Shown in pieces: positions 39,601 to 45,129 of a DNA stretch of 64,000 bases. Source of the stretch: Strongylocentrotus purpuratus (lineage: Eukaryota > Echinodermata > Echinoidea > Camarodonta > Strongylocentrotidae); NCBI RefSeq assembly GCF_000002235.5, contig NW_022145606.1:17004254-17068253 (forward strand), written 5' to 3'. Every line of letters begins with the position of its first letter. The first letter of the stretch is position 1. The position numbers were made by a program, and so were the translations under genes. The notes beneath the pieces were generated by a model. That model did no database searches, was not told where the DNA came from, and worked only from the letters and a program-made list of their open reading frames with translations.

Positions 39601-42600
39601 CTTGAGAGGGCGCTATACAGCATAAAGAGTTTATTATCTATAATTTCATCACTTTAGGCTCGATTTCAACCGCGACAACGATCATTGAATATTGTAAAAT
39701 CGCATATGCTTCCTAATTCATTTGAACCAAATTCATGACCCCATACAAAAACGTTACCTTTAACCCGCAATATTAGATGCGCTCAAGGTAAGCTACGCTT
39801 AATTTGGCACCTTGGTAGAAAAAGATCAAGCTGACTCTGGACAATAAAGGGGATGTCTAATTTATGGGAAATTTGTAAAAATACTAGTTGTAATTAATGG
39901 GTCAAAAATTATTTATGTTTAGAAAGATCTCATTAAAAGAGATCGGACAATTTTAAGTCGTTTTCGCTGTGCAATCATTACCTGCCGATTGTAGCTGGTC
40001 GATATTCAAATACTCCCATGAAAATGAGGTTATGAACGCTTTGCAATTTGCAATCACTTTGGGACGAGTTTCATCACTTGTTTGTTTGCCCTGTGTTTCG
40101 TTCAGACAGAAAATTGTCCATATATATATATATTTAAAAAAAAAAAAAAAAATCCCCTTCCACAGGGTTCTTTATTTTCAAAACAAATTTCATCATATAC
40201 AGAACATCCATATATCATATACAAATAATTAAAGAAATAATTTCCATACATAATGGCTTGACACAGATAATAATCATCACGGCCAAAAACTTTTGTGGCA
40301 GATAAAAAACAAACATTTATGACAAAATTAGTACTTTAAATATATAATTTAAAAAAAATACCAAACATAAAATACATGATCATTTTTATGTTAGCACATT
40401 TCCAACACTCTCAAAATATTTTCTAAAGTGAAACTATTTCTTTTTTAGTTTATTCTCTCTGAGATTTGTTTGGTATATATATTTTTCCATTTCATAATAA
40501 CGTTTTACAGCTGATAAAATTATATCAAATGATGGTAGTTGATTTCGTAATTTAGCTGAAAATATTTCTTGTCTTACAACCATCAGAACACAGTTAAGTG
40601 CATTATAATTGCTACCGCAAAATCCAAACAATTTATTTTGATTTGTAAATTTGATCCTTTCCCCCGTATTACGAAATATCCAGAACTCTAACTTCGACTA
40701 TACTTCATAAGAATAGGATGATGTTTGAAGGTTTGCATGGTGGTATGAATAATCACGGTAGAGGTTTACGGTACACCATGTGTAAAGTCCTAGAAGGACT
40801 AAGGAAAGTGGATAGAAAATAGAAGTGAAAATAGAAAGGCGAGAAAGTGGAGGTTGGAAGGAAGAGTATCTTTCAGAAGTAAGTATAGTCCTGAAAAGGA
40901 CTGTAAACCAGAAAGTTGTAGATAGGATGAGAGGTTTGAGTAGAAGACTGGATTGAGTTGGAGAGTTGAGTAGAGTTGCAGAGCAGGAGCAGGAGAGTAG
41001 ACTCGACGTTTCGGACAGGTTGACTGTCCGTCTTCACTCACTCCTGAAGACGGACAGTCAACCTGTCCGAAACGTTTTTTTTGATGACCTTTCTCCCAGC
41101 TCCATCAATAAATATTTAATTGAAAGACCAAATACACTGAAAATGGGTCAGCTGTTTAAGTCCTGGCCATGTGAACAAACCTGTTTAAACTTAGTAAAAT
41201 GTTGTTGACAAATAATGCTTTGTTCTCTTTAATTTAATTATGTGCACAAAACATGTTATGAGTTCAATATTAATAAACTTTATGTTTCTCTTTTTTGTGT
41301 TTTATCAAATTATTAAATTGATATCAAGAATATTTTCAGTAATTCTATACATTCAGATATCAGTTAATTGGTGCCAGTAACTTTCCTTTTTTCTTCAATT
41401 GCTTCCATCAATAAAATTTTGTCATTAATTATTGTTGTTATTATTATCATCGTTTATAAAAAATAGTAGTAGTATTATCATTATAATTAAATATAATATT
41501 ATTATTACTATCATTATAATTATTATCATTATCATCATAATTTTTCTCACTATTGCCGATAGTGTAATTTTTATTGAAAGTGATAGTTAAGTTCTTGTTT
41601 CAGACCGCAAATACCTTCAAAGCGCATGGTTATTGCTCTTATTCTTATTTAAGACTTTTCTAGTGCTCTGTTAGAACCTAACATTGCTAGGAAGGTAATT
41701 ATAGACCCCAAAATGTGTGAAAATTATCCAATACGATCATACCTTAAAAAATTAAAAAACGGTGACCGTTAATCAATTAATTAGTTAATAATAATAAAAT
41801 TTGGGCCGGCTGTGCGTATTATTATCAACATGAAAAAGCCAACAAAAAGCCAACATCGGCATTGGCTGCAATAAAATGTATAAGGCTCCATCTCGTTTTT
41901 TCCAACTGCTGGCTATGTGGGGCTCCCCACGTATTAGAAATCGTTATATTTATGGATAATTTTATGTCAGCCGTCTCTGAACCGATTTTGATCAAACATA
42001 GATGATTTTGTCATTTAATTTGTATGTACTTTCAAATTTAACACTCAGTTTTTCATTATCTCACACAAATTATTGTGTGTAGCGCCCTCTGCAACAAAAC
42101 TCAACTATTAATTCGATTTGAATTGTATATTGTACAATGTTGAATTGACAAATTCAAACTGATTGTAATTTAACTTCCCCAATACCCCAATGTGGGTGAC
42201 ATGAGAATAAATTGTCATTGTCATTGTCATTGCTCTAATCTTAAACCTGGCCATGGGTTATGTAAATGTTAATTAGGCGTATTGGGTCAAACACAAAATG
42301 TGGAATGTTGTTTCGAAAGGGTTTACTCACCAACTTTGACGGTCAGGAGATACTTGTAGGTGCAGCATGCACCGCCCTCACAGGCCTTGCATTCAATATC
42401 GCATTCGCCGAGGGCGACCTGCAGTCGTTTTCCGCTAACATAGGGACCACAATCGAGCGATTCGACCTCTCCAGATATTGTTTTCCATTCTGTTAGCGTG
42501 ACCCACGTGGACGTTTCGTCGGAAGCCAGGTAGTGAACCTCGTCCTCATGCGAAATGACGGGACACACCGCTGCGTAAAATAAGAAGTGAAATTTGGTTA

Positions 42601-45064
42601 CTTTTGGAAGTTTTGGGCGGACTCTTTGTATTTTTTTTGTTTTGTTTTAGTAAGATCTCGAAATCAATGTCTTTCTTCCAGGAAGAGGGGTCATGGTTTA
42701 GTGGATACGTCAGGGACTATGGATCACACGTTTGGTTCGCGGATCGAGCCCCGCGCTTCGACACGACGTGTGCGATTTGAGTGTAGCTACTATACTATAC
42801 TCCCTTCACACAAGACATTATTTCGATCTCGCAATACATGAATAGCTGCGCCATCAAGCCTATCAAAAAATATATTAGCACAATATTTAATAACATTGCG
42901 AATTTAAAGTTAGAAATATATATTCATTTTTCTTTCCAAGTTAGTTGAACTGTTTTTTTAAAATAATTTATTATATATTTTTCCCGTATCGAAATTAACC
43001 TTATTTGCAGAATTTCCTCAAATTTATTCCAAGTAATCAGCCGCAAGCATATCAGTTACTCCTATACACAGAGTGTGGAGAGTGGCAAATGTTGAAAAAA
43101 GGTTTTGCCGTAAGCCTAGTTATGCCAGGTTGGTATTCAATCCCTAATTTGTGAAGGTGCTGTGGTCCAGTGGATACGTGGCAGGACTGTGAAGGGCAAG
43201 GTACGACATTAAAGGTACTATTTGCAGTCCAAAAATTGAAAAATTTGAATTGAAAGATAAAACTTATTGAGAACTTCCTTCAAAACGAAAAGGCTTGAAA
43301 ATGTCTTTTTTTCGTGGGAAAATAACGACCATTAGTAATTGTTGAATTGATTTAGTAGATATTCTGATTTTGTTACCCCTATACCAAATGGTCGTATGTT
43401 TTGACCTGCGTAAAGATTTAATCAGTTTAATTTTGGCCATTACAAGAAGTGGGTTATTGATATATAGACAAATGCTCATGTACACTATACAGTTCATTTT
43501 ATGTCTATGTAATTACCAAAGAAAAAAAGAAGTCGGTCAGTCACTCAATAGTGTTTGACAATAAAGTCCAGAAAGTAAACGGGTTTCCTTGCATATTTTG
43601 AATACCAGATTACCGCTAATGTTTACATTTCACAAATAGGACAAACGTGACGTATAATTCATAATTCCTGCAAAGTTCTGCAGAATTTGATGATGGCTGC
43701 AAAAGGGATACAGTACCTTTAAAATTCCTATCACAGCAGCTAATGTCCTCTGGCAATACATTAATCTACATTTCCCACACTCCACCCAGTAAAAAAGATA
43801 AAGTTTACCTCGCAGGAACTAATCATTAAAACACACTATATATACAAAATGGTAATTAAGATGCAAACTAAAATTAATATCTAAACATTGAAGCCGAATC
43901 AAACACCTTCGTTGAACATAAATCAAAATACAATCGTATTAACAACAATAAAACTCTGGAAAAAATGATTTTCTTCGATTCACACTGAGACTCTCCCACA
44001 CTGGAGGCCTATATCCCATGTATTCAAAGATTCAAATTGCAGTATTGTTAAATAATCTTATTTTATTATGAAATTAACAATTAATCCGGAATATTGTTTC
44101 AAAAGAACGAAAAGACATTTTGTACAATTGAATCATCCTATGTTGATTTCATCGCACAGGCAGTTCTTACCAATTTAAGACAGGAAATAATATTCTTATC
44201 AACTATAATTGATTTTGTGGATGTGAACCAAGTTTTATTTTCGGCATTCTATTCTGTACTTTTGATAGTCTACCAGGTATTCCTCAAGAGATGACCATGC
44301 CCAATTGCAATAATCCAAGAGTGCTGGGCAGACTAATGGAACAACGTAACATTTTCAAAAAGCTCATTTGGTAATACAGGTTAACATATCGTCTCAAGAG
44401 CCTGATTCGTTAAGAGACCTTTTTATCAAGCATTACGCCAACGTATTTTAATATCTAAACTCTTTTAATCTGATTATCATGGAGAATTAATTATACATCA
44501 CAAAATGTTCGAAGTCTGTGACGTGTACATAATAACATAATCGATAATCGATAATCGATTTAAGTGTCAGCTTTGAAGAAAAATGTAATATTTGTAGTCC
44601 GCGTTGCATATAATTTTGTAAATAATGTGCATTTTGCCCCTTGTGATCCATAAGTCCGCTGACTTGGTCAATATATTACAGATATCACTCCACACAACAC
44701 ATTCACAAACGTCCACGCACACAAATACACCCACACAAATCAAATTAGCAGAGAAAATCAGGACATTTGTAAATCATGTGCATTTTGCCCCTTGTGATCC
44801 ACAAGTCCGCTGACTTGGGCAATATAAATATAAATGAGTTTAACATAATGATACAAAGTTATTTAGGCGCGGAATCTCCCTATTAGCCTATGTAATAACT
44901 TTAACATATCATATACAAAACTTCGTTTTCTGCTGAAAAAACACACAACATTTGTCATACAATATTGTTTATAATTACTCAATATCATGGTACTTACGAA
45001 TAATAACATTTGCGTTCGTGCCCACGAACAGGGCTGCCAACATGAGCCCAATCACACGCCACAT
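719..45064 (-). CDS. Secreted mosaic protein: signal peptide, Cys-rich module, 11 CCP domains, 2 C-type lectin domains (19-exon gene)
   Basis: Seen in sequence: 19 exons on the minus strand, each with AG acceptor and GT donor and matching phases, join to 3252 nt (1083 codons plus TAG). Order: signal peptide (67 nt), N-module (240), eleven CCP exons (195 each), CTLD-A (98+158+161), CTLD-B (89+167+127). Module borders are all phase 1; both CTLDs have the same internal phases (0, then 2), which argues strongly that they are real and related. Known of the families: CCP/sushi modules are four-Cys binding domains and CTLDs are ligand-binding folds, combined in secreted or cell-surface recognition proteins. 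I see no membrane segment or GPI-like tail, so the product is probably secreted. Alternative: CTLD-A ends the protein at a stop at 6190, or two overlapping transcripts exist. I do not recognise a named orthologue. Confidence 0.8.
846..1403. repeat. 20-bp TTCAGTCAG-type minisatellite in CTLD-B intron
   Basis: From about 911 to 1060 a 20-bp unit (TTCAGTCAGTTCAGCCTCAG) repeats about seven times, then degrades into scattered CAGTTCAG/GAGGTCAG motifs to about 1200. It sits in the intron between CTLD-B exons 2 and 3. The rest of the stretch shows nothing recognisable. Confidence 0.85.
1404..1955. repeat. 90-bp minisatellite, six copies, open in a frame on each strand
   Basis: Unit starts at 1404, 1494, 1584, 1686, 1776 and 1866; the third unit carries a 12-bp internal duplication (GATCCCAACCCT). 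Because 90 and 12 are multiples of three, one frame on each strand stays open (223 and 211 codons). The translated repeats are perfect copies of the DNA repeat without extra amino-acid conservation, so I read this as intronic satellite, not a gene. Confidence 0.9.
1956..2826. other. Intron, no gene seen
   Basis: Intronic sequence of CTLD-B. A short triplication of a 27-bp unit containing AGTAGCGCAAAGATTTAACA lies at about 2473-2545. Nothing else recognisable. Confidence 0.6.
2827..3290. repeat. (ATT/ATC)n trinucleotide microsatellite
   Basis: Imperfect ATT, ATC and GTT triplets fill about 2840-3290. The open frames here are poly-Ile/Met or poly-Leu/Tyr and are artefacts of the triplet repeat. 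It ends only about 20 nt beyond the donor of CTLD-B exon 2. Confidence 0.9.
3313..3479 (-). CDS. CTLD-B exon 2
   Basis: 167 nt, phase 0 in and phase 2 out, donor AC|GTAAGT. Peptide begins ECRRLKGRLAPS, matching the CTLD pattern Cys-x4-Gly-x-Leu-Ala, continues through helix-2-like residues and reaches PAWFNLHN at the WIGL-like strand position. Aligns in length and phase with CTLD-A exon 2 (KCKAKKGQLAIP...DVWIGP). The acceptor AAATTTGAAG has a weak pyrimidine tract. Confidence 0.8.
3530..3945. repeat. (CTA)n trinucleotide microsatellite, about 415 bp
   Basis: Nearly pure CTA/ACT triplets with occasional GCA and CCA variants; it gives poly-Thr, poly-Leu, poly-Val and poly-Ser frames on both strands. 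It begins about 50 nt upstream of the acceptor of CTLD-B exon 2, where a tract that long could affect splicing or be unstable (inference). Confidence 0.95.
3946..4373. other. Intron between CTLD-B exons 1 and 2, no gene seen
   Basis: Unique-looking AT-rich sequence. Nothing recognised apart from the splice donor next to 4374. Confidence 0.5.
4374..4462 (-). CDS. CTLD-B exon 1
   Basis: 89 nt: acceptor GACATAAG before 4462 behind a pyrimidine-rich TTCTCTTGTTTG tract, phase 1 in; donor AAA|GTAAGT, phase 0 out. The 29-residue peptide has CDDVSGYVFFQDRC and SFEAQCK, the start of a CTLD (Cys, aromatic-rich beta strand, second Cys, then helix 1 with EAQ). It matches CTLD-A exon 1 (CPRGFELFEGKYC...WEVQA). 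Confidence 0.82.
4688..5992. repeat. 72-bp minisatellite, about 18 copies
   Basis: Unit contains GGAAATGACGCTACAAAC and GATATGGGAGGGAGGAAAGTG with few substitutions between copies. Period 72 is divisible by three, so a minus-strand frame stays open for 436 codons and plus frames for up to 91. Substitutions show no bias to synonymous sites that I can see, so a coding role is unlikely. It lies between CTLD-A and CTLD-B. Confidence 0.93.
6115..6192. repeat. Short C-rich repeat (CACCCCCTATGT)
   Basis: Several imperfect copies of CACCCCCTATGTCA / CACCTGTCACCCC directly adjoin, on the + side, the stop codon that would end a CTLD-A-only transcript. Confidence 0.8.
6222..6382 (-). CDS. CTLD-A exon 3 (or terminal exon to 6190)
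   Basis: Acceptor TTGTTGTCCAG before 6382, phase 2 in. Peptide: SFNQFRNNKP, then GPDCVSV, GIWTNECC and HPAICE, the closing half of a CTLD. A possible donor CCCG|GTATGG at 6221 gives phase 1, compatible with the CTLD-B acceptor; CCP exons use a similar GTATGT donor. Without splicing, the frame runs 10 more codons to TAG at 6190-6192. The calcium-site motif is WTN rather than WND, and NKP stands where EPN/QPD is usual, so canonical carbohydrate binding is uncertain. Confidence 0.85.
6393..6631. other. AT-rich intron sequence
   Basis: TAAATAAG/AATAAATA-rich stretch with poly-T; no feature. Confidence 0.5.
6632..6880 (-). other. Unassigned 82-codon open frame
   Basis: Open frame in the intron between CTLD-A exons 2 and 3, with less biased composition than neighbouring DNA (contains YGIRARTKKLFSRK and TLPGETGIF). 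It has no CTLD Cys pattern and no fitting splice sites that I see. It may be a fragment of a repeat element. Function unknown. Confidence 0.2.
7270..9110 (+). pseudogene. Broken LINE reverse transcriptase, plus strand
   Basis: Pieces of a non-LTR reverse transcriptase in order: FINDNIIL (finger region) near 7370, a DTVDHNL remnant near 7510-7535, WLRSYLTGHKQ near 7583, then after an interruption NTNKTCVMVIAP and VKFLGTIIGEESN (8410-8560), LLYNALVSPTFDYCSYVLSN (8635-8695) and WNQLD (near 9030). Frameshifts and stops separate them, and the FADD core is lost or altered (YAND). Related to CR1/jockey-type elements by motif. It lies within a lectin-gene intron in the opposite orientation. Confidence 0.75.
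8100..8342 (-). mobile_element. Inverted copy of the LINE 3' end
   Basis: This segment is the reverse complement, with about 10-15% divergence, of 8888-9110 (shared: CATTCATC, GCAGGC.GTTGAAGGTTT, TGGAATCAGTTGGA). The two arms flank the RT thumb fragment 8345-8880. Consistent with two head-to-head or twin-priming insertions of one LINE family. Confidence 0.75.
9111..9476. other. Intron, nothing recognised
   Basis: No motif, repeat or exon seen between the LINE remnant and the 55-bp array. Confidence 0.5.
9477..9865. repeat. 55-bp minisatellite, about seven copies
   Basis: Unit TTGGTGGGCTAAAGATAATT... followed by ...CTTATACAAGACAAGAAG; the last unit is scrambled by a short internal duplication (ACAAGACAAGAAGTTGGTGG). 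Confidence 0.92.
10120..10277 (-). CDS. CTLD-A exon 2
   Basis: 158 nt; acceptor TACCTTCTAG before 10277, phase 0 in; donor AACAG|GTTTGT, phase 2 out. Peptide: KCKAKKGQLAIPRSEDKAEV (Cys-x4-Gly-x-Leu-Ala with helix 2 SEDKAEV), ending NDVWIGPQALVV, the WIGL-like hydrophobic core of a CTLD. Joining to 6382 restores an Arg codon across the splice. Confidence 0.9.
10278..10364. other. Intron, nothing recognised
   Basis: Short intronic spacer upstream of CTLD-A exon 2. Confidence 0.4.
10365..10515 (+). pseudogene. LINE C-terminal fragment (RTE-like)
   Basis: One frame reads TRRMLRMPLTDGVSNEQ, a TGA, then MRLMGYPIRKGGLGN. The RRMLR-x-P/W-T...SNE and GY/H-x-x-RK-GGL spacing is typical of the C-terminal part of many non-LTR polyproteins. 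Only about 150 bp remains, with one stop. Confidence 0.5.
10516..10960. other. Intron with AT/AG microsatellite
   Basis: TATATC/TATATA and GAGAGA run at about 10770-10802; otherwise nothing. Confidence 0.5.
11005..11345. repeat. 44-bp minisatellite, main block
   Basis: Unit AAACCAAGCCTCCCCTTTCC followed by CGCATCGTGTGTAAACGAAACATT; about 7.5 copies. The same unit resumes at 11896. Confidence 0.95.
11346..11895. repeat. AT-rich insertion plus (TA)n/(GT)n splitting the 44-bp array
   Basis: Poly-T next to the array at 11344, AT-rich DNA, then (AT)n at 11718-11742 and (GT)n at 11747-11830. Long GT/TA frames here are spurious. Array units lie on both sides, so this is an insertion or a later internal expansion. 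Confidence 0.7.
11896..11978. repeat. 44-bp minisatellite, second block
   Basis: Two further units, the last one diverged (CGCGTTGGTGTAAACGACTT) and running into the splice donor of CTLD-A exon 1 at 11983. Confidence 0.9.
11984..12081 (-). CDS. CTLD-A exon 1
   Basis: 98 nt; donor GCACGG|GTAAGT (phase 0 out). Peptide LRCPRGFELFEGKYCF...ADIWEVQAR is a textbook long-form CTLD N-terminus (Cys-Pro-x-Gly-Phe, second Cys, W-x-x-A helix 1). The acceptor is chosen at CAACCCAAG|GA because it gives phase 1 and joins the last CCP codon as Gly; its pyrimidine tract is poor. An alternative AG at 12072 would not match the phase. Confidence 0.85.
12082..12358. other. Intron segment homologous to the CCP-unit intron, with an empty MITE site
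   Basis: From about 12111 this matches, in order and diverged, the sequence just upstream of each CCP exon (CAATAGAAAAT, TCATC/CGTCAATTC, CCGCGTATT.CAACAGTTAG, GATAAGTACAA, AGTTTAAGTCCAA). At 12276-12283 (TTCCTATT) it holds the target of the hAT-like MITE without the insertion. Confidence 0.8.
12359..13336. repeat. Degenerate ~52-bp minisatellite (GAAAGACAGAAAG family)
   Basis: About 19 imperfect copies of a unit built on CACAGAGTAACACAACGAAA, GACAGAAAG and AAAATGATAAAAGGATA. The minus-strand frames (up to 220 codons, LSLCYSVL-like) only reflect the repeat. Related stretches occur at 15180-15720, in each 1.43-kb exon unit and at 30800-31200. Confidence 0.9.
13339..15173. mobile_element. 1.84-kb interspersed element, copy 1
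   Basis: Nearly collinear with 55741-57586 (shared start CTAGAAATGCAATCGTGTC, shared end GGTCGTCATTGCAA). It interrupts the ~52-bp minisatellite. No transposase or RT is visible, and small open frames are unremarkable. Outer ends begin (A)ATGCAAT and, reverse-complemented, ATTGCAAT, which may be short imperfect inverted repeats. Best described as a non-autonomous element of unknown class. Confidence 0.8.
15174..15776. repeat. Degenerate ~52-bp minisatellite continuing to CCP11
   Basis: Further GAAAGACAGAAAG-type units; spurious minus-strand frames. It runs up to the intron donor of the CCP exon at 15777. Confidence 0.85.
15777..15971 (-). CDS. CCP/sushi exon 11 (gene order)
   Basis: Phase 1-1, 195 nt. 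Four Cys in CCP spacing (ITCAKPG, YSCKPGY, KTVC, PPTC) and the conserved Trp (GKWS). Most diverged copy (PSEKL, VLNGNAPTG, SKDPPTCEG). It splices directly to CTLD-A exon 1 with matching phase. Confidence 0.9.
16202..16446. mobile_element. hAT-like MITE with 8-bp target duplication (first of ten copies)
   Basis: Ends CAGGCGCGTACGCAG and CTGCGTACGCTACTG are inverted repeats; flanks are TGCCTATT on both sides (16194-16201 and 16447-16454). CAG-type termini with 8-bp duplications are the hAT hallmark. The interior has long G and C runs and no ORF. Further copies at the same place in each unit: 17632-17874, 19060-19298, 20485-20733, 21920-22169, 23355-23599, 24785-25028, 26214-26458, 27644-27887, 29071-29315. 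Confidence 0.88.
17207..17401 (-). CDS. CCP/sushi exon 10
   Basis: Phase 1-1. Acceptor AATACAG, donor AAAG|GTATGT. KTKSV/EYTYSC type. Shares GCG with exon 11 at the splice (Ala before ITC) where the other copies have Glu. Confidence 0.92.
18635..18829 (-). CDS. CCP/sushi exon 9
   Basis: Phase 1-1, four Cys and Trp conserved, KTKSV/EYTYSC type; protein almost identical to exons 8 and 10. Confidence 0.92.
20060..20254 (-). CDS. CCP/sushi exon 8
   Basis: Phase 1-1; same encoded module as exon 9. Splice sites intact. Confidence 0.92.
21495..21689 (-). CDS. CCP/sushi exon 7
   Basis: Phase 1-1. Intermediate sequence: NTKSV (as the other block at one residue) with EYTYSC and VVDG. Confidence 0.92.
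22930..23124 (-). CDS. CCP/sushi exon 6
   Basis: Phase 1-1; first exon of the NTKAV/YYTYSC/VEDG block. Intact splice sites and four Cys. Confidence 0.92.
24360..24554 (-). CDS. CCP/sushi exon 5
   Basis: Phase 1-1; YYSYSC variant (Thr to Ser before Cys2), VEDG type. Confidence 0.92.
25789..25983 (-). CDS. CCP/sushi exon 4
   Basis: Phase 1-1; YYTYSC with VVDG, combining features of both blocks, which suggests conversion between units. Confidence 0.92.
27219..27413 (-). CDS. CCP/sushi exon 3
   Basis: Phase 1-1; NTKAV/YYTYSC/VEDG type. Confidence 0.92.
28646..28840 (-). CDS. CCP/sushi exon 2
   Basis: Phase 1-1; same protein as exon 3. Confidence 0.92.
30074..30268 (-). CDS. CCP/sushi exon 1 (first CCP of the protein)
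   Basis: Phase 1-1; KTKAV, QDYTYSC, ATSDKL and final TCEG. Joined across a ~12-kb intron to the N-module (Lys-Val then Glu-Ile-Thr-Cys). Its own 5' intron lacks the MITE. Confidence 0.9.
30269..31329. other. Array edge: MITE-free unit intron and minisatellite
   Basis: Homologous to the unit intron but with the intact MITE target TTCCTATT at 30491-30498, then the conserved middle segment (30540-30810) and a ~52-bp-type minisatellite (30820-31200). No exon seen. Confidence 0.75.
31380..32310 (+). repeat. Left 170-bp subterminal tandem array
   Basis: Units restart at about 170-bp steps (open-frame starts 31588, 31758, 31928); one unit lacks one AAAATGGCCGCC block. The 67-codon frames are read-through of the repeat, not genes. 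Confidence 0.9.
32430..34733 (+). pseudogene. Degraded transposon protein with C-terminal CXC (TSO1-like) motif
   Basis: Collinear pieces in several frames: DWSLHLQAVKEILLYFFASG (32550-32610), CHLKERVHVRLNRIKSDVAD (32887-32950), a block with KGFHGTIKKKVKGMAKASD (33128-33185), ILTKTFFYYELAPYPPALFD (33279-33340), EEADVIMAYHMIKEAENG (33828-33880) and DDTDFLFILAHHLH (33907-33950), AAFRPDYHRAYYQVTLC (34357-34405), and a Cys-rich end KCGCRSDC/HCICKKSSLAC/CRCIKGD (34558-34660) followed by an acidic Ser-rich tail and TAG. The EEAD...DDTD pair is PIN/nuclease-like in appearance (inference). From memory, similar proteins in corals and echinoderms are annotated as tesmin/TSO1-like CXC proteins. Frameshifts and stops make this copy inactive. 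Confidence 0.7.
34734..35399. other. Transposon 3' non-coding part
   Basis: AT-rich, between the Cys-rich ORF end and the right arm. No feature recognised. Confidence 0.4.
35400..36255 (-). repeat. Right 170-bp subterminal tandem array (inverted)
   Basis: Same unit as the left array in reverse orientation, open-frame starts at 35733, 35903 and 36073 (minus). Confidence 0.9.
36346..36535 (+). repeat. Dispersed repeat, copy 1 (SINE-like tail)
   Basis: Matches 42762-42985: GTGTGCGATTTGAGTGTAGC, CAATACATGAATAGCTGCGC and TTTTTCTTTCCAAGTTAGT shared. The second copy is preceded by a tRNA-like head; this one is truncated. Confidence 0.75.
36595..37260. repeat. (TA)n, poly-G run and inverted-repeat patches
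   Basis: (TA)n at 36597-36632; G-run 36825-36850 opposed to CCCCCC at 36855; at 37100-37260 an inverted pair with GACAAACCTCCTTT and AAAGGAGGTTTGTC ends (37121-37135 and 37240-37254), flanked by GGCCC/GGGCC: a short palindromic MITE-like element. Confidence 0.65.
37450..39175 (-). pseudogene. LINE endonuclease and linker fragment
   Basis: Minus-strand AP-endonuclease pieces: SLNETKTE (about 38890), GGVHGLGVLLRKEMFNF (about 38790), FGFAFILDAVYIYPE (about 38670) and GDFNARTG (about 38550), then the linker toward RT with WFDANCARLRAQY (about 37850) and QPRAYWKIINSVNSLSNE (about 37630). Stops occur between them; RT is missing. Confidence 0.75.
39225..39520. repeat. G-run MITE-like repeat related to the GCGTACGC family
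   Basis: ACGTACGCAAGATTTTTTCA followed by several poly-G runs (39251-39277, 39332-39352, 39433-39444, 39475-39486) and CCCCCCCCC at 39490. Similar in style and end sequence to the hAT-like MITE of the exon array. Confidence 0.6.
39521..40110. other. Intron, nothing recognised
   Basis: Only common-looking single-copy sequence. Confidence 0.4.
40120..40640 (-). pseudogene. LINE C-terminal end and 3' tail
   Basis: Minus frame has FGFCGSNYNALNCVLMVV and a Lys/Glu-rich end with YEMEKYIYQT, typical of the last residues of CR1/L2-like polyproteins before their 3' UTR. The 3' side ends near an A/T run at 40133-40151. Confidence 0.5.
41006..41075. ncRNA. 31-bp perfect inverted repeat containing a hammerhead-like core
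   Basis: Arms 41006-41036 and 41045-41075 are exact reverse complements around an 8-nt spacer. The right arm with its first spacer base reads CTGAAGA, then a 7-bp hairpin (CGGACAG/CTGTCCG), then GAAAC: the order of a hammerhead catalytic core (CUGANGA, stem II, GAAA). The bases flanking stem II do not pair canonically if the G is kept in GAAA, and stems I and III are not clear, so ribozyme activity is only a possibility. Penelope-type elements carry such motifs. Confidence 0.4.
41080..42330. other. Intron 2 sequence, AT-rich
   Basis: ATT/ATC microsatellite at about 41420-41560 and TGTCATTGTCATTG repeats at 42211-42232. No exon seen. Confidence 0.5.
42331..42570 (-). CDS. N-terminal Cys-rich module exon
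   Basis: 240 nt, phase 1-1; acceptor TTTTACGCAG, donor GTTG|GTGAGT. Peptide of 80 residues starts PVCPVISHEDEVHY and has seven Cys: one near the start, DCGPY in the middle and a cluster ECDIECKACEGGACC near the end, followed by a strand-like YKYLLTVKV. I do not recognise the domain. Composition suggests a small disulphide-bonded extracellular fold directly after the signal peptide. Confidence 0.8.
42670..42985 (+). mobile_element. tRNA-like SINE fragment with dispersed tail, copy 2
   Basis: GGTCATGGTTTAGTGGATACG resembles a tRNA A box and GGTTCGCGGATCGAGCC a degraded B box, followed by the dispersed repeat shared with 36346-36535. A second A-box-like start occurs at 43157 (GGTGCTGTGGTCCAGTGGAT). 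Confidence 0.5.
42986..44997. other. Intron 1; weak LINE traces and a short direct repeat
   Basis: Minus strand near 44420-44460 reads KYVGVMLDKK, a weak match to the RT thumb motif KYLGV-x-LD, with no further support. A ~48-bp segment at 44625-44672 (GTGCATTTTGCCCCTTGTGA) recurs at 44779-44826. CGATAATCGATAATCGATT at 44542-44560 is a small palindromic repeat. Confidence 0.4.
44998..45064 (-). CDS. Signal-peptide exon (start of the lectin gene)
   Basis: ATG at 45064; MWRVIGLMLAALFVGTNA is a typical secretory signal (Arg near the N-terminus, hydrophobic core, small residues at the likely cleavage after TNA). Donor ATTC|GTAAGT leaves phase 1, matching the exon at 42570. This ATG is favoured because it gives the signal peptide. 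Confidence 0.85.
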
Positions 45065-45129
45065 GCTGGCTTTGGTCCTTTACTTCTGCGTAGAACTTGT
45101 AGAATAAAATCGTCTTCGTTTTGCGGCTG

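Noticed and set aside
44250..44520. LINE RT remnant on the minus strand
   Set aside because: Only a short KYVGVMLDKK-like match; too little to claim a separate element.
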